A stretch of DNA of 64,000 nt from positions 12,214,001 through 12,278,000 of the forward strand of contig OY755187.1 of the NCBI GenBank assembly GCA_963576735.1, given 5' to 3'. Shown one piece after another: positions 23,854-34,161 of the stretch; position 1 is the first letter of the stretch; each line of letters begins with the position of its first letter. This DNA is from Bedellia somnulentella (Eukaryota; Arthropoda; Insecta; Lepidoptera; Bedelliidae). Below the pieces are notes generated by a model. That model worked only from the letters and a program-made list of their open reading frames with translations. It had not been told where the DNA came from and made no database searches. Position numbers and translations under genes: made by a program.

Positions 23854-24101
23854 AAGTGCTAATAGACGATCGAACATGTACGGCGCGAACCAGTGTTCGT
23901 GGTACGTGCCGTACCAAAAACGAACGTGTGTAGCGTGGTTCGCCGCACATAATTATTATTAATATTGGTGCGCGCTGGTTCGAAGCGCTTGCGGTGCACT
24001 GTGCGATGGTGCGCGCCGTACATGTTCGATCGTCTGTAGGCTAGAGCGCACCGCACAGTTCGTGGTGCGCGCCGTACATGTTCGATCGTCTATTAGCACT
24101 T
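23854..24101. mobile_element. CpG-rich MITE, PIF/Harbinger type
   Basis: Perfect inverted ends of about 34 bp (AAGTGCTAATAGACGATCG..., continuing to GGCGCG at 23887, and the reverse at 24068-24101). TAA sits directly on both sides (23851-23853 and 24102-24104), fitting the 3-bp TWA target of PIF/Harbinger elements. A third copy of the end sequence (CGCGCCGTACATGTTCG) lies inside at about 24014-24034. The interior is rich in CpG, unlike the flanks. It is non-coding. Confidence 0.8.
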
Positions 24102-24104
24102 TAA

Positions 24105-24496
24105 ACCGACTTCAAAAAAAGGAGTGTTCTAAATTCGACCGTATATTGTTTTTTTATTATTTCGGTAATATTATAAACTGAAACGATACTGTCGATGCAT
24201 AGACGAATATGTTGCTTTTGAAAAGTTATATAACTTCAACTATTGTTTAGGTAATTATTTGTAAAGGTTTAATGGAATTATTAGCTAAGGTCATATCACT
24301 AAGCCGCCACTTTTGAGTCCTCAAGTCAACTACCAAACTATCTTAGCCCATGCCCTCATATTTATCTCAAACACAAATTCGTTTTTAGTTAAGTTAGGTT
24401 ACTTTTATATGTCACCTAAAGTACTATCCAATCAAAACCAGGTTATGTGGTATATTGTAAGTGTAAGTATATGTATATGCTATATATGGTACTCAC
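24105..24496. other. Intron sequence beside the AF4/FMR2-like exon
   Basis: It begins with AAACCGACTTCAAAAAAAGG, a phrase I associate with a dispersed lepidopteran repeat (about 24103-24180), then AT-rich sequence up to the splice donor of the minus-strand exon. Confidence 0.5.
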
Positions 24497-24629
24497 AAGG
24501 CGCCGGACTGGGCGGCTCAGCACAGATGCCGATGGACTTGCTGGGGTCGTCGATCAGCGCCTGCGCCAGCCGGTAGTCGCCGAGCTTGTTCTGGATCTGC
24601 TGGCTCGTGCGGTCCTTGTTGCCGATCAC
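24497..24629 (-). CDS. lilli: Internal exon of an AF4/FMR2-family gene (lilliputian-like)
   Basis: This 133-bp, GC-rich exon stands out from its AT-rich surroundings. On the minus strand it is preceded by a pyrimidine-rich TCTCTCTCTGCAG acceptor and followed by GTGAGT. Of the three frames, two hit stop codons; the frame starting at the first base is open for 44 codons, leaving one base over (phase 1 at the donor). It contains KDRTSQQIQNKLGDYRL and then DDPSKSIGI and EPPSPAP. This pattern resembles the N-terminal homology region of AF4/FMR2 proteins, scaffold subunits of the super elongation complex that act in the nucleus with P-TEFb; the fly member is lilliputian. It was recognised by motif, not by search. 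The next exons are not visible to me and may lie outside the window or in parts I could not read. Confidence 0.65.
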
Positions 24630-24769
24630 CTGCAGAGAGAGAGGTTTAGAAGATGAGGAATTGGTATAATAGCAGTCCTGTCACATGGAGAAGGAGAATT
24701 AGGTGGTTTGGAAGACGAGGATGAAAATGTTGGTTGTACGATGGTGGAGACTCTGAAGATAAGATGAGT

Positions 24770-24815
24770 TTCTTGTGACGTTCAGAAGTATTAGTACCTC
24801 TTCCGCGTATTCGGG
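24770..24815 (+). mobile_element. Small SINE family A fragment
   Basis: It reads CTTGTGACGTTCAGAAGTAT, then TAGTACCTCT, matching the 3' part of the family. Confidence 0.5.
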
Positions 24816-24827
24816 CTACACACATGT

Positions 24828-25084
24828 AGCTGTGTAGTGTCGGCTTAGAATAGCACTTCCCCATTTCTTCCGTCTGGTGTACGTAAGAGGCGACTAACGG
24901 ACTTGGGGCTTTTTAAGGGATTTTTGGGCGATGCGGTAGGAGACCCATCACCAACAACCTTTGTACTACCATTTTTTCCCCACTCAACTTCCAAAAGTGG
25001 CTGAGGAATTTATTATTTCTCAGCTCTGGCTACCCCTTTTAGGGATTTATAGCCGTGAGTATATGCATGTATGTATGTATGTAC
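24828..25084 (+). repeat. (TATG)n-tailed repeat, full length
   Basis: It begins AGCTGTGTAGTGTCGGCTTAG (one base short of this at the left is uncertain), contains CGTAAGAGGCGACTAACGG and ends in a (GTAT)n tail. A degenerate minus-strand copy follows at about 25088-25300 (ending GAGCCGACACTACAGGGC), so the two are tail to tail. Confidence 0.7.
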
Positions 25085-25300
25085 AAATGTAGTCGCGGTT
25101 ATGATTCCTGGAAGGGGGATAGTCTGAGCATGAGAATTTACTACCACTTGTAAAGTGGGGAAAATATTGTAAAATAAAGGATAGGGGGCTGGTAATGGGT
25201 ATGCAGGCAACAACGCACATAAATCAAGTCGTTTATAATGACTGATTTGACCCGCGAAAAGATGTGGTTAAAACTGTTCTGAGCCGACACTACAGGGCTC

Positions 25301-26039
25301 AAATTCATATTCAAAAAGGTGGTAAAGTTAAAAACAATAAAATGTTTCCAGGGTTTCAAGTTATCATCCTGTCACCATATTACCTCATCTGTCTGACTAA
25401 AACCTTCATACAATATTTTTATAATATGAGTTTATATGTTATTGAAAAGAGATTATAGTTCTCAAAGCAACGTTTAACAATAGAAAATATATAAAGTATA
25501 GTATAGATAACAATTGCAGTAAAAGATGTACAGAAGATAGAAGTAATCATATCTATTTGCTGGACACAATAGAGGAAATTGAAAAGGAGATTGTTATATA
25601 GTATAGTTCTTATTTTTTAATCTTTCAATACGAACCAATGCGCAATGGTCTGCTACAGTCTTTAAAGAAAATATACATTTTGGAAGAAATATTTTAAGGA
25701 AAAAAGTCAAACAAAGTAACTTGCAATATTTTTCGGAAAAAAATCACAGATTGTAAATAATTGGGTTCTCATATAATTTATTATTTCATTCATTTGAGAT
25801 TTCCAGTAATTTTAATCAAGAATATTGTGCATGAACATTTTACTTTTGCATATTGTGTCTTTTGAATCCACTTTAATTACACACTATGACTTCGGAAATG
25901 TGGTGTAAATTATTCAAGTCTTTGATATATATTTTTTACACAATATTTTTTTTAGATCACAGTAAGGCTATACTGTGGAAAACCCATCACTATAGATTCT
26001 TCTTTCAACTATAATTCCGTGTCTCAAATTCTCAACGTA
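25301..26039. other. AT-rich non-coding sequence
   Basis: Nothing supportable is seen here. Confidence 0.5.
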
Positions 26040-26158
26040 AGCACATTGTCTAACCAAAACGTAGGTACTCTGAACATCATGTGATATAATTGTAACCTTA
26101 TAATTGTCAAGTATTAGTACCTCCCCCACCTCGTCGGGGGTAAACAGCGTGAAAGTTT
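26040..26158 (+). mobile_element. SINE family A 3' fragment
   Basis: Contains CACATTGTCTAACC, ACGTAGGTACTCTGAACATC, AAGTATTAGTACCTCC and CGGGGGTAAACAGCGTGAA in family order. Confidence 0.6.
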
Positions 26159-28023
26159 GAATTAAATATATTTAAATTCTAAAATTGGCTAAGAAACTGT
26201 ATCGTCATGTACGAGTATGTTAGTAGTATGTGTAAAAATGGCGTTATAATTTGCGGATATATATAGATGTGTAGTCATCGTCGCGCCCACTCGATGCGGT
26301 CTCGACAGTGACCTTATTTAATTTGTTGTTATAACTGGGAACGATCATAGCGTTCACATTTTGTACTCAATTATCTAGGATATAATAAAATTATCTTTAT
26401 TGCAAATAGAAATTAAATGATTTAATAAACGTTATTCATGTACCATTAGCGGACTAATCAATAAGAATCTAATGTGCAATGGATATATTTTTGGCAAATA
26501 AATGTTTTTTTTTATGGAAGATATATTTTTTCTTTAATTTATTTACTACATGGAAACCATGGCCTACATTTTCGTTTTTTAATTTATTCCTAAATCTCTT
26601 TTAGCTAAACGAATATTGGTTATATTATATCATTTAGTATATAGTCCCCAATCCCACCGATATAATATGATTGCACCAAATATCACCTACATATAACACA
26701 AGTCTCCGTTCGTCCCAAATAATTCGGGCCAATGTCATCGACTCGTCTCGCCCGCGATTACTCAGACAGCTCGTTCCCTCACCTCCGTTTATTACATAGC
26801 TGTACAAATACTTCATCTTCAAACATACAGACTAAAGAAACTATATTGTACTAGTGTGTGTGTAAAAATCCTAATCTAAGGCATAGATAGTTATAGTAGT
26901 AAGTCAAGTGATCTTATATGTTTTTTTTCTTTATTAGTAAAAGTCTTATTGTATGTTTCCTTAATTAACTATATTCGATATTTGATTTGTGTTAAGAAGC
27001 ATAAGTCGATCTCTGACTACTTCACTATTTATACTCGTAAATAAAGCCCCATAAAGATTACCCCCTGGTTACAGATTCAGAATAAACAAATCCTCAGCGA
27101 ATTTAGGAAGTCAACAGTGAGGTAAAATGTATGAGGTGAATTAAAAGCCACTTCGAAAAAGGTAGTGATATTTAAAACCGTCATTTATATGTGCCTATAT
27201 CCTAGTGAGACAGGCTTTATTAACGCTCTCGCAAACTTCAACGTTCCTTGCAAACCTCTAACACTTTATCTACACTAACACATAAACTGCTTGCAGCTAT
27301 GCGTGCAGCTAACTTGCCCTACTTCCGTAATGTTACTGAGTATCATAAAGCGTATGTATAAAGATAATAAATTTCATATGTGAACTCTTCTGTTTGTTCT
27401 TAATATATGTTTATGAAACCGCCGGTAGTATTATAAATTATCATGATCAATCCAAGAAAGTCTAAAGTACAGTCTCGCACAAAAAGTCTACCAAACCCTT
27501 GTTTTGTCATCCCTTGGCGTTCTTATCTTGATTCAGTCAAGGTAACCCGGCATTAGCATAAATAACGAATCCAATCTCGGCAAGGGAACATCTGTGGCCA
27601 CCTCATCTATGACAATGATCCCGGTGAGCTACCGATGGAAGTGAATAAAGAAGAGTCATGTATTTTTTATGTTTGCCTATATCCTGTGGTTGGCCATCTG
27701 TCGCCAAAAATAGTTACAAATCTTTCGACAACAACGCTTTGAGCATGCAGTAAGGTAAACTTTTTTAACATTATTTAAACACATGATATTGATTCGTGGT
27801 GTTTTCTGTATGATCCTTAAAACGTATATGGTTTACTACACAGATTTAAAAAAAATACTCTTATGATATTATTCATACTGTTCTATTAAATGCTAAAAAA
27901 CATAGTTTACCTACTCTAGTCTACATAGTTTTATTAAACCATCTTCTTATGTTAAGGAAGCAAAACTAATAGTATTAATATGCAAGAATCACTGTTCCAA
28001 TTACATTGACAAAATTTTACGAA
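26159..28023. other. AT-rich non-coding sequence
   Basis: About 1.9 kb with no supportable gene or repeat. The strongest nearby feature is the poly-T start of the LINE at 28024. Confidence 0.5.
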
Positions 28024-28331
28024 TTTTTTTTTTTTTTTTTTTAATTATTTATTCATTATAAAGAAAAAAAAAATACATTATACAATGATTATATCGTGGT
28101 CACTGAATCCTCTTCTAAGGTTTAATTGTGACCACCGTCCCCCACTCTTACATTGTAAATCACAGTTGATTGTATAACGTCTTAGTGACGTTCTCTATTT
28201 AAGAAACATTATTATAAATATAATTTACTTATAAATTTATATACAATGCTGACTGACCATCGTAACATGGCCCAATTTCACACGCCGCGGATGATACCCG
28301 CTGACAGATGAGGCAAGAATTCTATAAGAGT

Positions 28332-31217
28332 TCATGGCTCATCTGCCCCACCGGCACCCCCCGCCACCTGTGAAATCGGCCCTGTTTTACATTGTTGTTG
28401 GAAATATCTTTTTAATATAGTTTTACATTTGTGGTTGTCCACGCGCAGTGAATCAATGACCTCGTTCGGTAATTCATTGAGTACCTGCGGTAATATGCAT
28501 TCTATCGTTCGCCTGCCGTAGTCATTGTTACATCTAGGCACAACAAATGTAGGTATATAAGATAGCGAGCGTAATGAGATCGGTCGCGTACGGCGTTTTA
28601 AATTAATTATATTCTTCTTTTCTTCACACATGATTAGGAACTTTGTTTTATTAAAGACATTGATAATTTTGCAGTATTCAAATATTGATTTGTTATCGTC
28701 TTTGTATTTGATTTTTATCTTTGATGGAACAATCTTTTTTAAAATGCTTAGTTGTAGTTTGTATATGTTATCTATGTATGTTCTGTATGTCCTACCGTAG
28801 CTACTTAGCCCATAACTTATTACAGAGTCGGCCAACGATAAATATAGCAATCTTAGTATGTTATATGGAAGTTTATATTTTAAGATAACTAATTTTCCCA
28901 TAATAGCCCTTAACTGGTTACATATGAGTTCGATGTGTGGTCCCCAATTGAAGTTACTATCTATTATCATGCCTAGGTACTTATGGTTGTTCACTAATTC
29001 TAGATTGCTACATTTACCGTCGCAATTGCAGTTCTGATGCATACATTGGTGCTCGTGGGCCACGATCTTGGGTATTATTGTTGATTTTAGGTATGGGGAA
29101 TGGATGTGCATTAGCTTAGTCTTTTGTTCGTTTATAACTAATCCAACATCGTGAGCCCATTTACATAGCATATCATAATTCAGCTGTAATTTATTTTGCG
29201 CCACCTCAATATCGTTGTGTGCATACAATAGGCAAGTATCATCTGCAAACTGGTATAGAGATCCTCCCTCGAATATGTTACACATGTCATTGACGTATAC
29301 AAGGTACTCGGTTGGTGCAAGGACTGATCCCTGAGCCGAGCCCACCTCGGTAGGCATTAGCTTGCTGCGTTTTTCGGCTATGCTCACCGAAGTGGACCGA
29401 TTTGTGTGGTAGTCTCTGAACCAATCGAGCAACGGACCCTGTATGCCACTCTGCTGCAATTTACGGTACAATGTTGAATAATTTAATGTTTCAAATGCCT
29501 TACTAAAATCTACAAATATTGCCAAAACATGTTTTTTATTATGTAGGTAAGAATTTACTTCGTTAGTGAATTTACTCAGAAGTTGACATGTATTTTTATT
29601 CTGCTGGAATCCATATTGATTCTCATGAATTATCTTATTCTGTGCAAGGTATTTATTTAGCTCGTAACCATAGTATTTTTCTATTATTTTATCTATGCAT
29701 GATAATATAGTTATTGGTCTATAGTTATTTATATCTATATGACTACCCTTTTTATGCACTGGCCTAATGATTCCTAGTTTGAGATCGTCCGGGTACTGTG
29801 ATGTGGAGATGCATGTGTTAATTAAATGGGTGATTATTGGGGTTATTTTGTCGTTTATACATTTTATGTCTGAAGATCGTATACCATCTGAACCCGGACT
29901 TTTTTTCGCATTTAGGTGTTTGATTATCACATGCACCACCCTGTCACTTACTTTTTTGAGCCTCATACATGTAGTAGGTACTTTTTCATATGTGTCTTTA
30001 TTTAATAAAGGTATATTACATGGGTTACATATTTTGGTTACATTATTTTGAAATTCGTCAGCAAACCTGTCTGTCAACTTATCTATTTCACAGTTTTTAA
30101 AAGACTTGGTTATTACCTCGTCTATTGACTTAACAATTCTTCCACACAATTTATTTATGATTTCCCACATCTTTTTAGGTTTATCAAAGTTTTCACATAT
30201 GATGTTTTTGGTGTATTTATTTTTTATTTTATTTATATGTTTACTAGTTTTGTTTCGGTACCTATTATATAATAATCTATTATCTAAGTTACTTTCATCC
30301 ATCTTCCATATTGAGAATAATTTATCTCTTTTTGCACACATATCAGTTATACTCTTACAGCTCCATGGACATTGTTTTCGTTTACTTGTATTTATCTTAA
30401 TCACGAGTCTATTTTTATCGTATACATTCTTGAATTTATTAGATATAAAGTTAGTAATATCATTAGGATTTTGGTAGGTTAGAGCTTGGTTCCAGTCAAT
30501 CTCGTTTAAGTCTTTTTTTATTTGTTTATTGTCTAATTTATAGGAATGTTTATAGTTAATATTGTTGTTTTTTAGGTTATTTACAATTGACATACCGATT
30601 ATAAAGTGGTCTGCGAGAGCATTGTTAATTACAGCTGTTCTGACGCATCTATTCGTACGACTTTCTGCATCCCGCATAAAAATATGATCTATACATGATT
30701 TGGTAATTTTATCTAGTTTCTTTTCAATCCTCGTATATTGACTGATACCACACTCGAACCCTAATTCGTATAACTTATTAAGGTAGTTATTTACCGTGGG
30801 GTTTTGTAATTTTAAATCGATATTTATGTCCCCTATTAAAACATAGCTTTTACTGATTGGATACTTACATAGCATGTTGGATAACTCCGTTATAAACTGG
30901 TATTTATTTAAACTAGGTGGTCTGTACACTGCACATAATCCTATGATACTATTGTCACTTGTTTCTATTTTCCCTACAATACACTCAAAATTACAAGTGA
31001 ATGACGGATTTCTCGTAAATTTAACACTTTTATGAACGTATATTATTATTCCTCCTCCTTTTCTGGCGTTTCTTAATTCCGAATACATGGTGTAGTCTTC
31101 CATCTCAAACATACATGTGTTTGCCTCTGAGATGTTTGCTTCACATATCACCACAACCTGTACAAGTCGTGAGCTGTTCATTACTATGTTTTCTAGCTGA
31201 TTGAAATTGATGATCAT
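28332..31217 (-). CDS. LINE ORF2: endonuclease and reverse transcriptase
   Basis: The frame has 961 codons from the first ATG and makes the protein that nicks the target and copies the element's RNA. The apurinic-type endonuclease comes first, with the GDINID motif (about residue 130), SCIDHIF and ADHFIIG. The reverse transcriptase follows: KKGSHIDINNYRPITILSC, VDFSKAFETLNY, GSAQGSVLAP and the catalytic FADD box (about 29240). A C-terminal region of about 250 residues has no known enzyme activity. The same frame stays open upstream of this ATG to about 31340 and encodes the expected start of the endonuclease (LTVLHINIRS), so translation probably begins upstream without an ATG that I can find. 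The frame is uninterrupted. Confidence 0.9.
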   Translation of the reverse strand: MIINFNQLENIVMNSSRLVQVVVICEANISEANTCMFEMEDYTMYSELRNARKGGGIIIYVHKSVKFTRNPSFTCNFECIVGKIETSDNSIIGLCAVYRPPSLNKYQFITELSNMLCKYPISKSYVLIGDINIDLKLQNPTVNNYLNKLYELGFECGISQYTRIEKKLDKITKSCIDHIFMRDAESRTNRCVRTAVINNALADHFIIGMSIVNNLKNNNINYKHSYKLDNKQIKKDLNEIDWNQALTYQNPNDITNFISNKFKNVYDKNRLVIKINTSKRKQCPWSCKSITDMCAKRDKLFSIWKMDESNLDNRLLYNRYRNKTSKHINKIKNKYTKNIICENFDKPKKMWEIINKLCGRIVKSIDEVITKSFKNCEIDKLTDRFADEFQNNVTKICNPCNIPLLNKDTYEKVPTTCMRLKKVSDRVVHVIIKHLNAKKSPGSDGIRSSDIKCINDKITPIITHLINTCISTSQYPDDLKLGIIRPVHKKGSHIDINNYRPITILSCIDKIIEKYYGYELNKYLAQNKIIHENQYGFQQNKNTCQLLSKFTNEVNSYLHNKKHVLAIFVDFSKAFETLNYSTLYRKLQQSGIQGPLLDWFRDYHTNRSTSVSIAEKRSKLMPTEVGSAQGSVLAPTEYLVYVNDMCNIFEGGSLYQFADDTCLLYAHNDIEVAQNKLQLNYDMLCKWAHDVGLVINEQKTKLMHIHSPYLKSTIIPKIVAHEHQCMHQNCNCDGKCSNLELVNNHKYLGMIIDSNFNWGPHIELICNQLRAIMGKLVILKYKLPYNILRLLYLSLADSVISYGLSSYGRTYRTYIDNIYKLQLSILKKIVPSKIKIKYKDDNKSIFEYCKIINVFNKTKFLIMCEEKKNIINLKRRTRPISLRSLSYIPTFVVPRCNNDYGRRTIECILPQVLNELPNEVIDSLRVDNHKCKTILKRYFQQQCKTGPISQVAGGAGGADEP

Positions 31218-31372
31218 GGATCTAATATTAATATGTAGGACAGTCAGTGTGTTTCGATAGAAGGGGATTTCATTAGTGAATTCGTTCCATGTGTTGTAAT
31301 TTTCTTCAGATATTGTTTTTGGGCTGCCCTCTGTTACTGTTAGTTAGTTTGTCTGGTTACACCTTGCTTTAT

Positions 31373-32008
31373 TTATTCTTTTTTGTTGTTGCATTCTGAT
31401 GCTAATCTTACTATATCTGCTTCAGATCTAATCAGGTGGACTTTGGCATTCTCTCCTTTACGTGCCAGTATTGATCCCCCTTTATACCATACGTAGTTAT
31501 ATAGATTGGTCGACTTAAGTTCTTGTTTAGCCTTCCACAGTAAGAATGAGTTATTCGGGGTAAGAGATTCACGGATGTATATTTTTTCAGATTGTTGTTT
31601 GCCGTTGTTCCATTCCTTCGCTGCTTGCAGCCATTTGTCTCGGCAATTTTCTTTCAATTGTACTATTATAACATCCGGAGCTTCATTTTTGTTAACGCTT
31701 GTCTTATTCTTGTTTTTTTTCCTATAAGCCTTTTCTACATCTTGTACTGGCTGTTTGATAGTATCACTGATGTTTTTGACAATCGCTTTGATATCCTCAT
31801 TCTCTTTTTCCTGTATTCCGCATATTTCGAGGTAGTTCAAAATATTTCTTTGTTCTATAGCATTCACTTTTTGCTCTAATATGTTGTTTTTCAAAACCAA
31901 GTTTTTGTACTGGTTTTTGAGGTCAGTGCATTGTTTTTCTATTGTTTTAATGTTTTCCACATAGCTGTTGACTTTAATTTCGTAGTCGTCTATTTTGTTT
32001 GAGTAGAA
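31373..32008 (-). CDS. LINE ORF1, N-terminally truncated, FP-type domain
   Basis: An open frame of 212 codons bounded upstream by a stop at 32011. A usable ATG is absent; the first start-like codon is GTG at 31960. The first 40 residues are a probable coiled coil. Then come the motifs RNILNYLEICGIQEKEN, DVIIVQLKENCRDKW, IYIRESLTPNN and YVWYKGGSILARKGEN. This is the C-terminal domain called FP (named for a baculovirus protein), also found in ORF1 of insect LINEs, where the protein binds element RNA. The N-terminal zinc-finger part expected in full-length copies is missing. It ends about 33 bp before the open ORF2 frame. Confidence 0.75.
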   Translation of the reverse strand, partial: FYSNKIDDYEIKVNSYVENIKTIEKQCTDLKNQYKNLVLKNNILEQKVNAIEQRNILNYLEICGIQEKENEDIKAIVKNISDTIKQPVQDVEKAYRKKNKNKTSVNKNEAPDVIIVQLKENCRDKWLQAAKEWNNGKQQSEKIYIRESLTPNNSFLLWKAKQELKSTNLYNYVWYKGGSILARKGENAKVHLIRSEADIVRLASECNNKKE

Positions 32009-32183
32009 TTACTTTATGATTTGTGTGTGTGAGTGAACTAGCGACTTTGCACGGGTAAGAAATCTATTTTTGGTATAATATTCAGCCCATGTCACTCACG
32101 AAATAGAAAATAATTACCTGGGTATATGACCGTTTTATAAATCCCAACTTAATGCAAATTAACTTCTACATAATAAACTAACC

Positions 32184-32311
32184 AAAAACCTTTATTTTTA
32201 CCATCTTTTCCCCACTTAACTTCCAAAAGTGGCTGAGGAATTTATAATTCCGTAGCTCTGGTTACCCCTTCTGGGGAAATATAGCCGTGAGTATATGTAT
32301 GTATGTGTATG
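32184..32311 (+). repeat. (TATG)n-tailed repeat, 5'-truncated
   Basis: It starts CCAAAAACCTTTATTTTTACC and ends GCCGTGAGTATATGTATG, matching the second half of the 6194 copy. Confidence 0.7.
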
Positions 32312-32391
32312 TATAATAAACTACATATAAGCTCCAGCGATTAATTAATCGGAACCAAGAATGATCCATAAATAAATGAACTCAAATGTTT

Positions 32392-32500
32392 ACGCCATAT
32401 ATCCCCGAAGGGGTTGGCGAAGAGGTATTAATATAAGAGTACCCACGTTTTGTTTGGACAGTGTACTCACGTGATAGGGGGCAGGCTTATCGCCGACAAA
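32392..32500 (-). mobile_element. SINE family A 3' fragment, minus strand
   Basis: Reads CCCCGAAGGGGTTGGCGAAG, GTACCCACGTTTTG, CAGTGTACTCACGTGATAGG and GGCAGGCTTATCGCCG, the reverse of the SINE 3' half, with a small internal deletion. Confidence 0.7.
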
Positions 32501-33954
32501 TAAATAAAATAAATTAAATAGCTTATTCAGCAATGATGTGTCAAAACATAAAGTGACATCAATTTGCCTTCATCAGCCTCCGAATTAGTTATATTAACAC
32601 GAATAAGCAAACTCTATGTAAACTAAACAAAAGAACAAATTTTATTTACACCATCATTCCTAAGTTTTCAGCCGAGTCAAATCCGAACAAAACCTCACCG
32701 GTCATTACTCACAAGTTTTCAACAAAGAGTGCATGCCTCCACGTGGCTACTAAAGCCGGTCAAGAATAAAGGCGAGTCATTAGTTCAGCTAAGGTCAACG
32801 AAAACCACGTCGACAACTATAAGTAGTTATTCCCACGAGTTAGTGTCGAGTTGGGGAACTCCATTTTTCTTACAACGCCTTTTGTGACGGTGGTAGTCTA
32901 TCTACGTCAGGACGGACTTTATACTTGTGGTGAAAAGTTTGAGGATTTAGTTAACCGACTGGAAGTTCGCTACAAATAGAAAACTATAGTATTCCTGAGT
33001 TTCATATAATTTGGTAGAGGCAAAAGGCTCTCAAAAGGTCCCTGGTATTATCATGAAGAAATAGCAGAGTCATTAGATCACGAACATCGGGATTTTTAAT
33101 TAGAAATTAAGAACGAGTGAGTATCTAGTTGACTATCGAATTTTGTATGAAAAGTAAAACATAACTGCTTCAAAACATAACCCACAGCGCTCGTCAAATA
33201 CGTACAAAACGTTCCCAGTAGGCCCGAGTTCCCAAACAAATACGTACAAATGTTAACTTGTTGCTCGTAATTTGGTGCGCCTCCTCACAACTCTACCTCT
33301 TACCAACTTTCCTACTTTACACTTCCAACACTTAGGAAAGTGTTCCGTAGATACACGTGCGAAAATACCACTGATGTGAAGAGTTCGGCAGGGCTAATCC
33401 GATTTAAATATTGGTGTGGTAAAGCTTTGAATAGTGATGTGACATCTGATATTTAATTCTGATACATAAATTAAAAAGGTTTTGTAGATGTACAAGTGAT
33501 TTTAGAACAAAAACATCGACACACATATTTGTCACAAGAAACAGCCACGAACCAAAAAGTCAACTCTTTGGACATCTGCAGGGTTATGTCATTCTAAGCC
33601 GACACTGTACAGCTCCATGTTTGTATAAAGTGATAAAAATTGTAATAAAAATCCCTCCAAATGCTATCCGTCAAACAAACTTTTACACTTTTAATACGAA
33701 AGGTAACTAAAAGGCAACGATATTCAAAATAATATAAAGGTCACGCCCGCCAGGATATAAATAACATCAATTTATTCCGCCAGTACTTAACCGCCGAAAA
33801 CTAAAAGGTTTACTTCAATATCAAGGTGAACTAGAATGATTATTCTATGAAGTACATAATTTTATGAAAACCTTTTAACATCATATCTGAATATGAAAAT
33901 AATTTTAAAATGAACGTTGTAGCTAAGTAAATTCTTTCGAATTTATCTTTAAGT
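32501..33954. other. Non-coding sequence
   Basis: No supportable gene. A tiny fragment of the (TATG)n-tailed repeat (TTCTAAGCCGACACTGTACAG) is at 33592-33613. Confidence 0.5.
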
Positions 33955-34080
33955 GAAGTACAAGATTTGAAGGCTAGGGGAAAAGTTACAAGTTCAATCC
34001 CTGTTAAGAGCAATATATGGATGATGAATAAGGCTGTTTATTGTATGTATTATATTATATACTAATAAATAAAGAATAAA
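33955..34080 (+). mobile_element. Degenerate SINE family B copy
   Basis: A B-box-like AAGTTCAATCCCTG is followed by AGAGCAATATATGGATGATG and a tail of ATAAATAAAG, in the order of the family B head and start of body at 15860-15920. The A box is lost. Confidence 0.45.
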
Positions 34081-34099
34081 TAAAGGAAAGAAAAATGTC

Positions 34100-34161
34100 G
34101 ACACAGGCGGGAATCGAACCCGTCTGCTGCGAAATCGCTCTGCCAATTGAGCTACCGTGTC
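34100..34161 (-). pseudogene. tRNA-like sequence with shortened anticodon arm
   Basis: On the minus strand a GACACGG start pairs with a CTGTGTC end (one mismatch), the D arm reads AGCTCAATTGGCAGAGC and the T arm CGGGTTCGATTCCCG. The part between D and T arms is only about 14 bases (GATTTCGCAGCAGA) against the usual 23 or so, so no anticodon stem-loop can form. Total length is 62 bases. It is either a tRNA pseudogene or a SINE head; no SINE body was recognised after it. Confidence 0.6.

Larger units (their letters stand above)
28024..32011 (-). mobile_element. CR1/L2-like non-LTR retrotransposon, 5' truncated
   Basis: On the minus strand the element holds part of ORF1 (32008-31373), ORF2 (to 28332), about 290 bp of 3' untranslated sequence with an AATAAA at 28053-28048, and a 19-base poly-A tail (T run 28024-28042). 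The absence of stops in the long ORF2 implies recent insertion. ORF1 lacks its N-terminal part, so the left end of the element sequence is probably a 5' truncation near 32011; I found no clear target duplication. The clade call (CR1/L2/Daphne group) rests on the endonuclease plus reverse transcriptase layout, the FP-domain ORF1 and the C-terminal sequence, and is less certain than the LINE call itself. Confidence 0.85.

Noticed and set aside
24313..24656. Plus-strand frames of 87 and 69 codons over the GC-rich segment
   Set aside because: They are the complement of the minus-strand exon; splice sites and protein resemblance support the minus strand.
29767..30477. Plus-strand frames of 94 and 123 codons
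   Set aside because: They are antisense to the intact LINE ORF2 and have Leu/Phe-rich compositions expected from the complement.
31506..31879. Plus-strand frames of 73 and 95 codons
   Set aside because: Antisense to the LINE ORF1.
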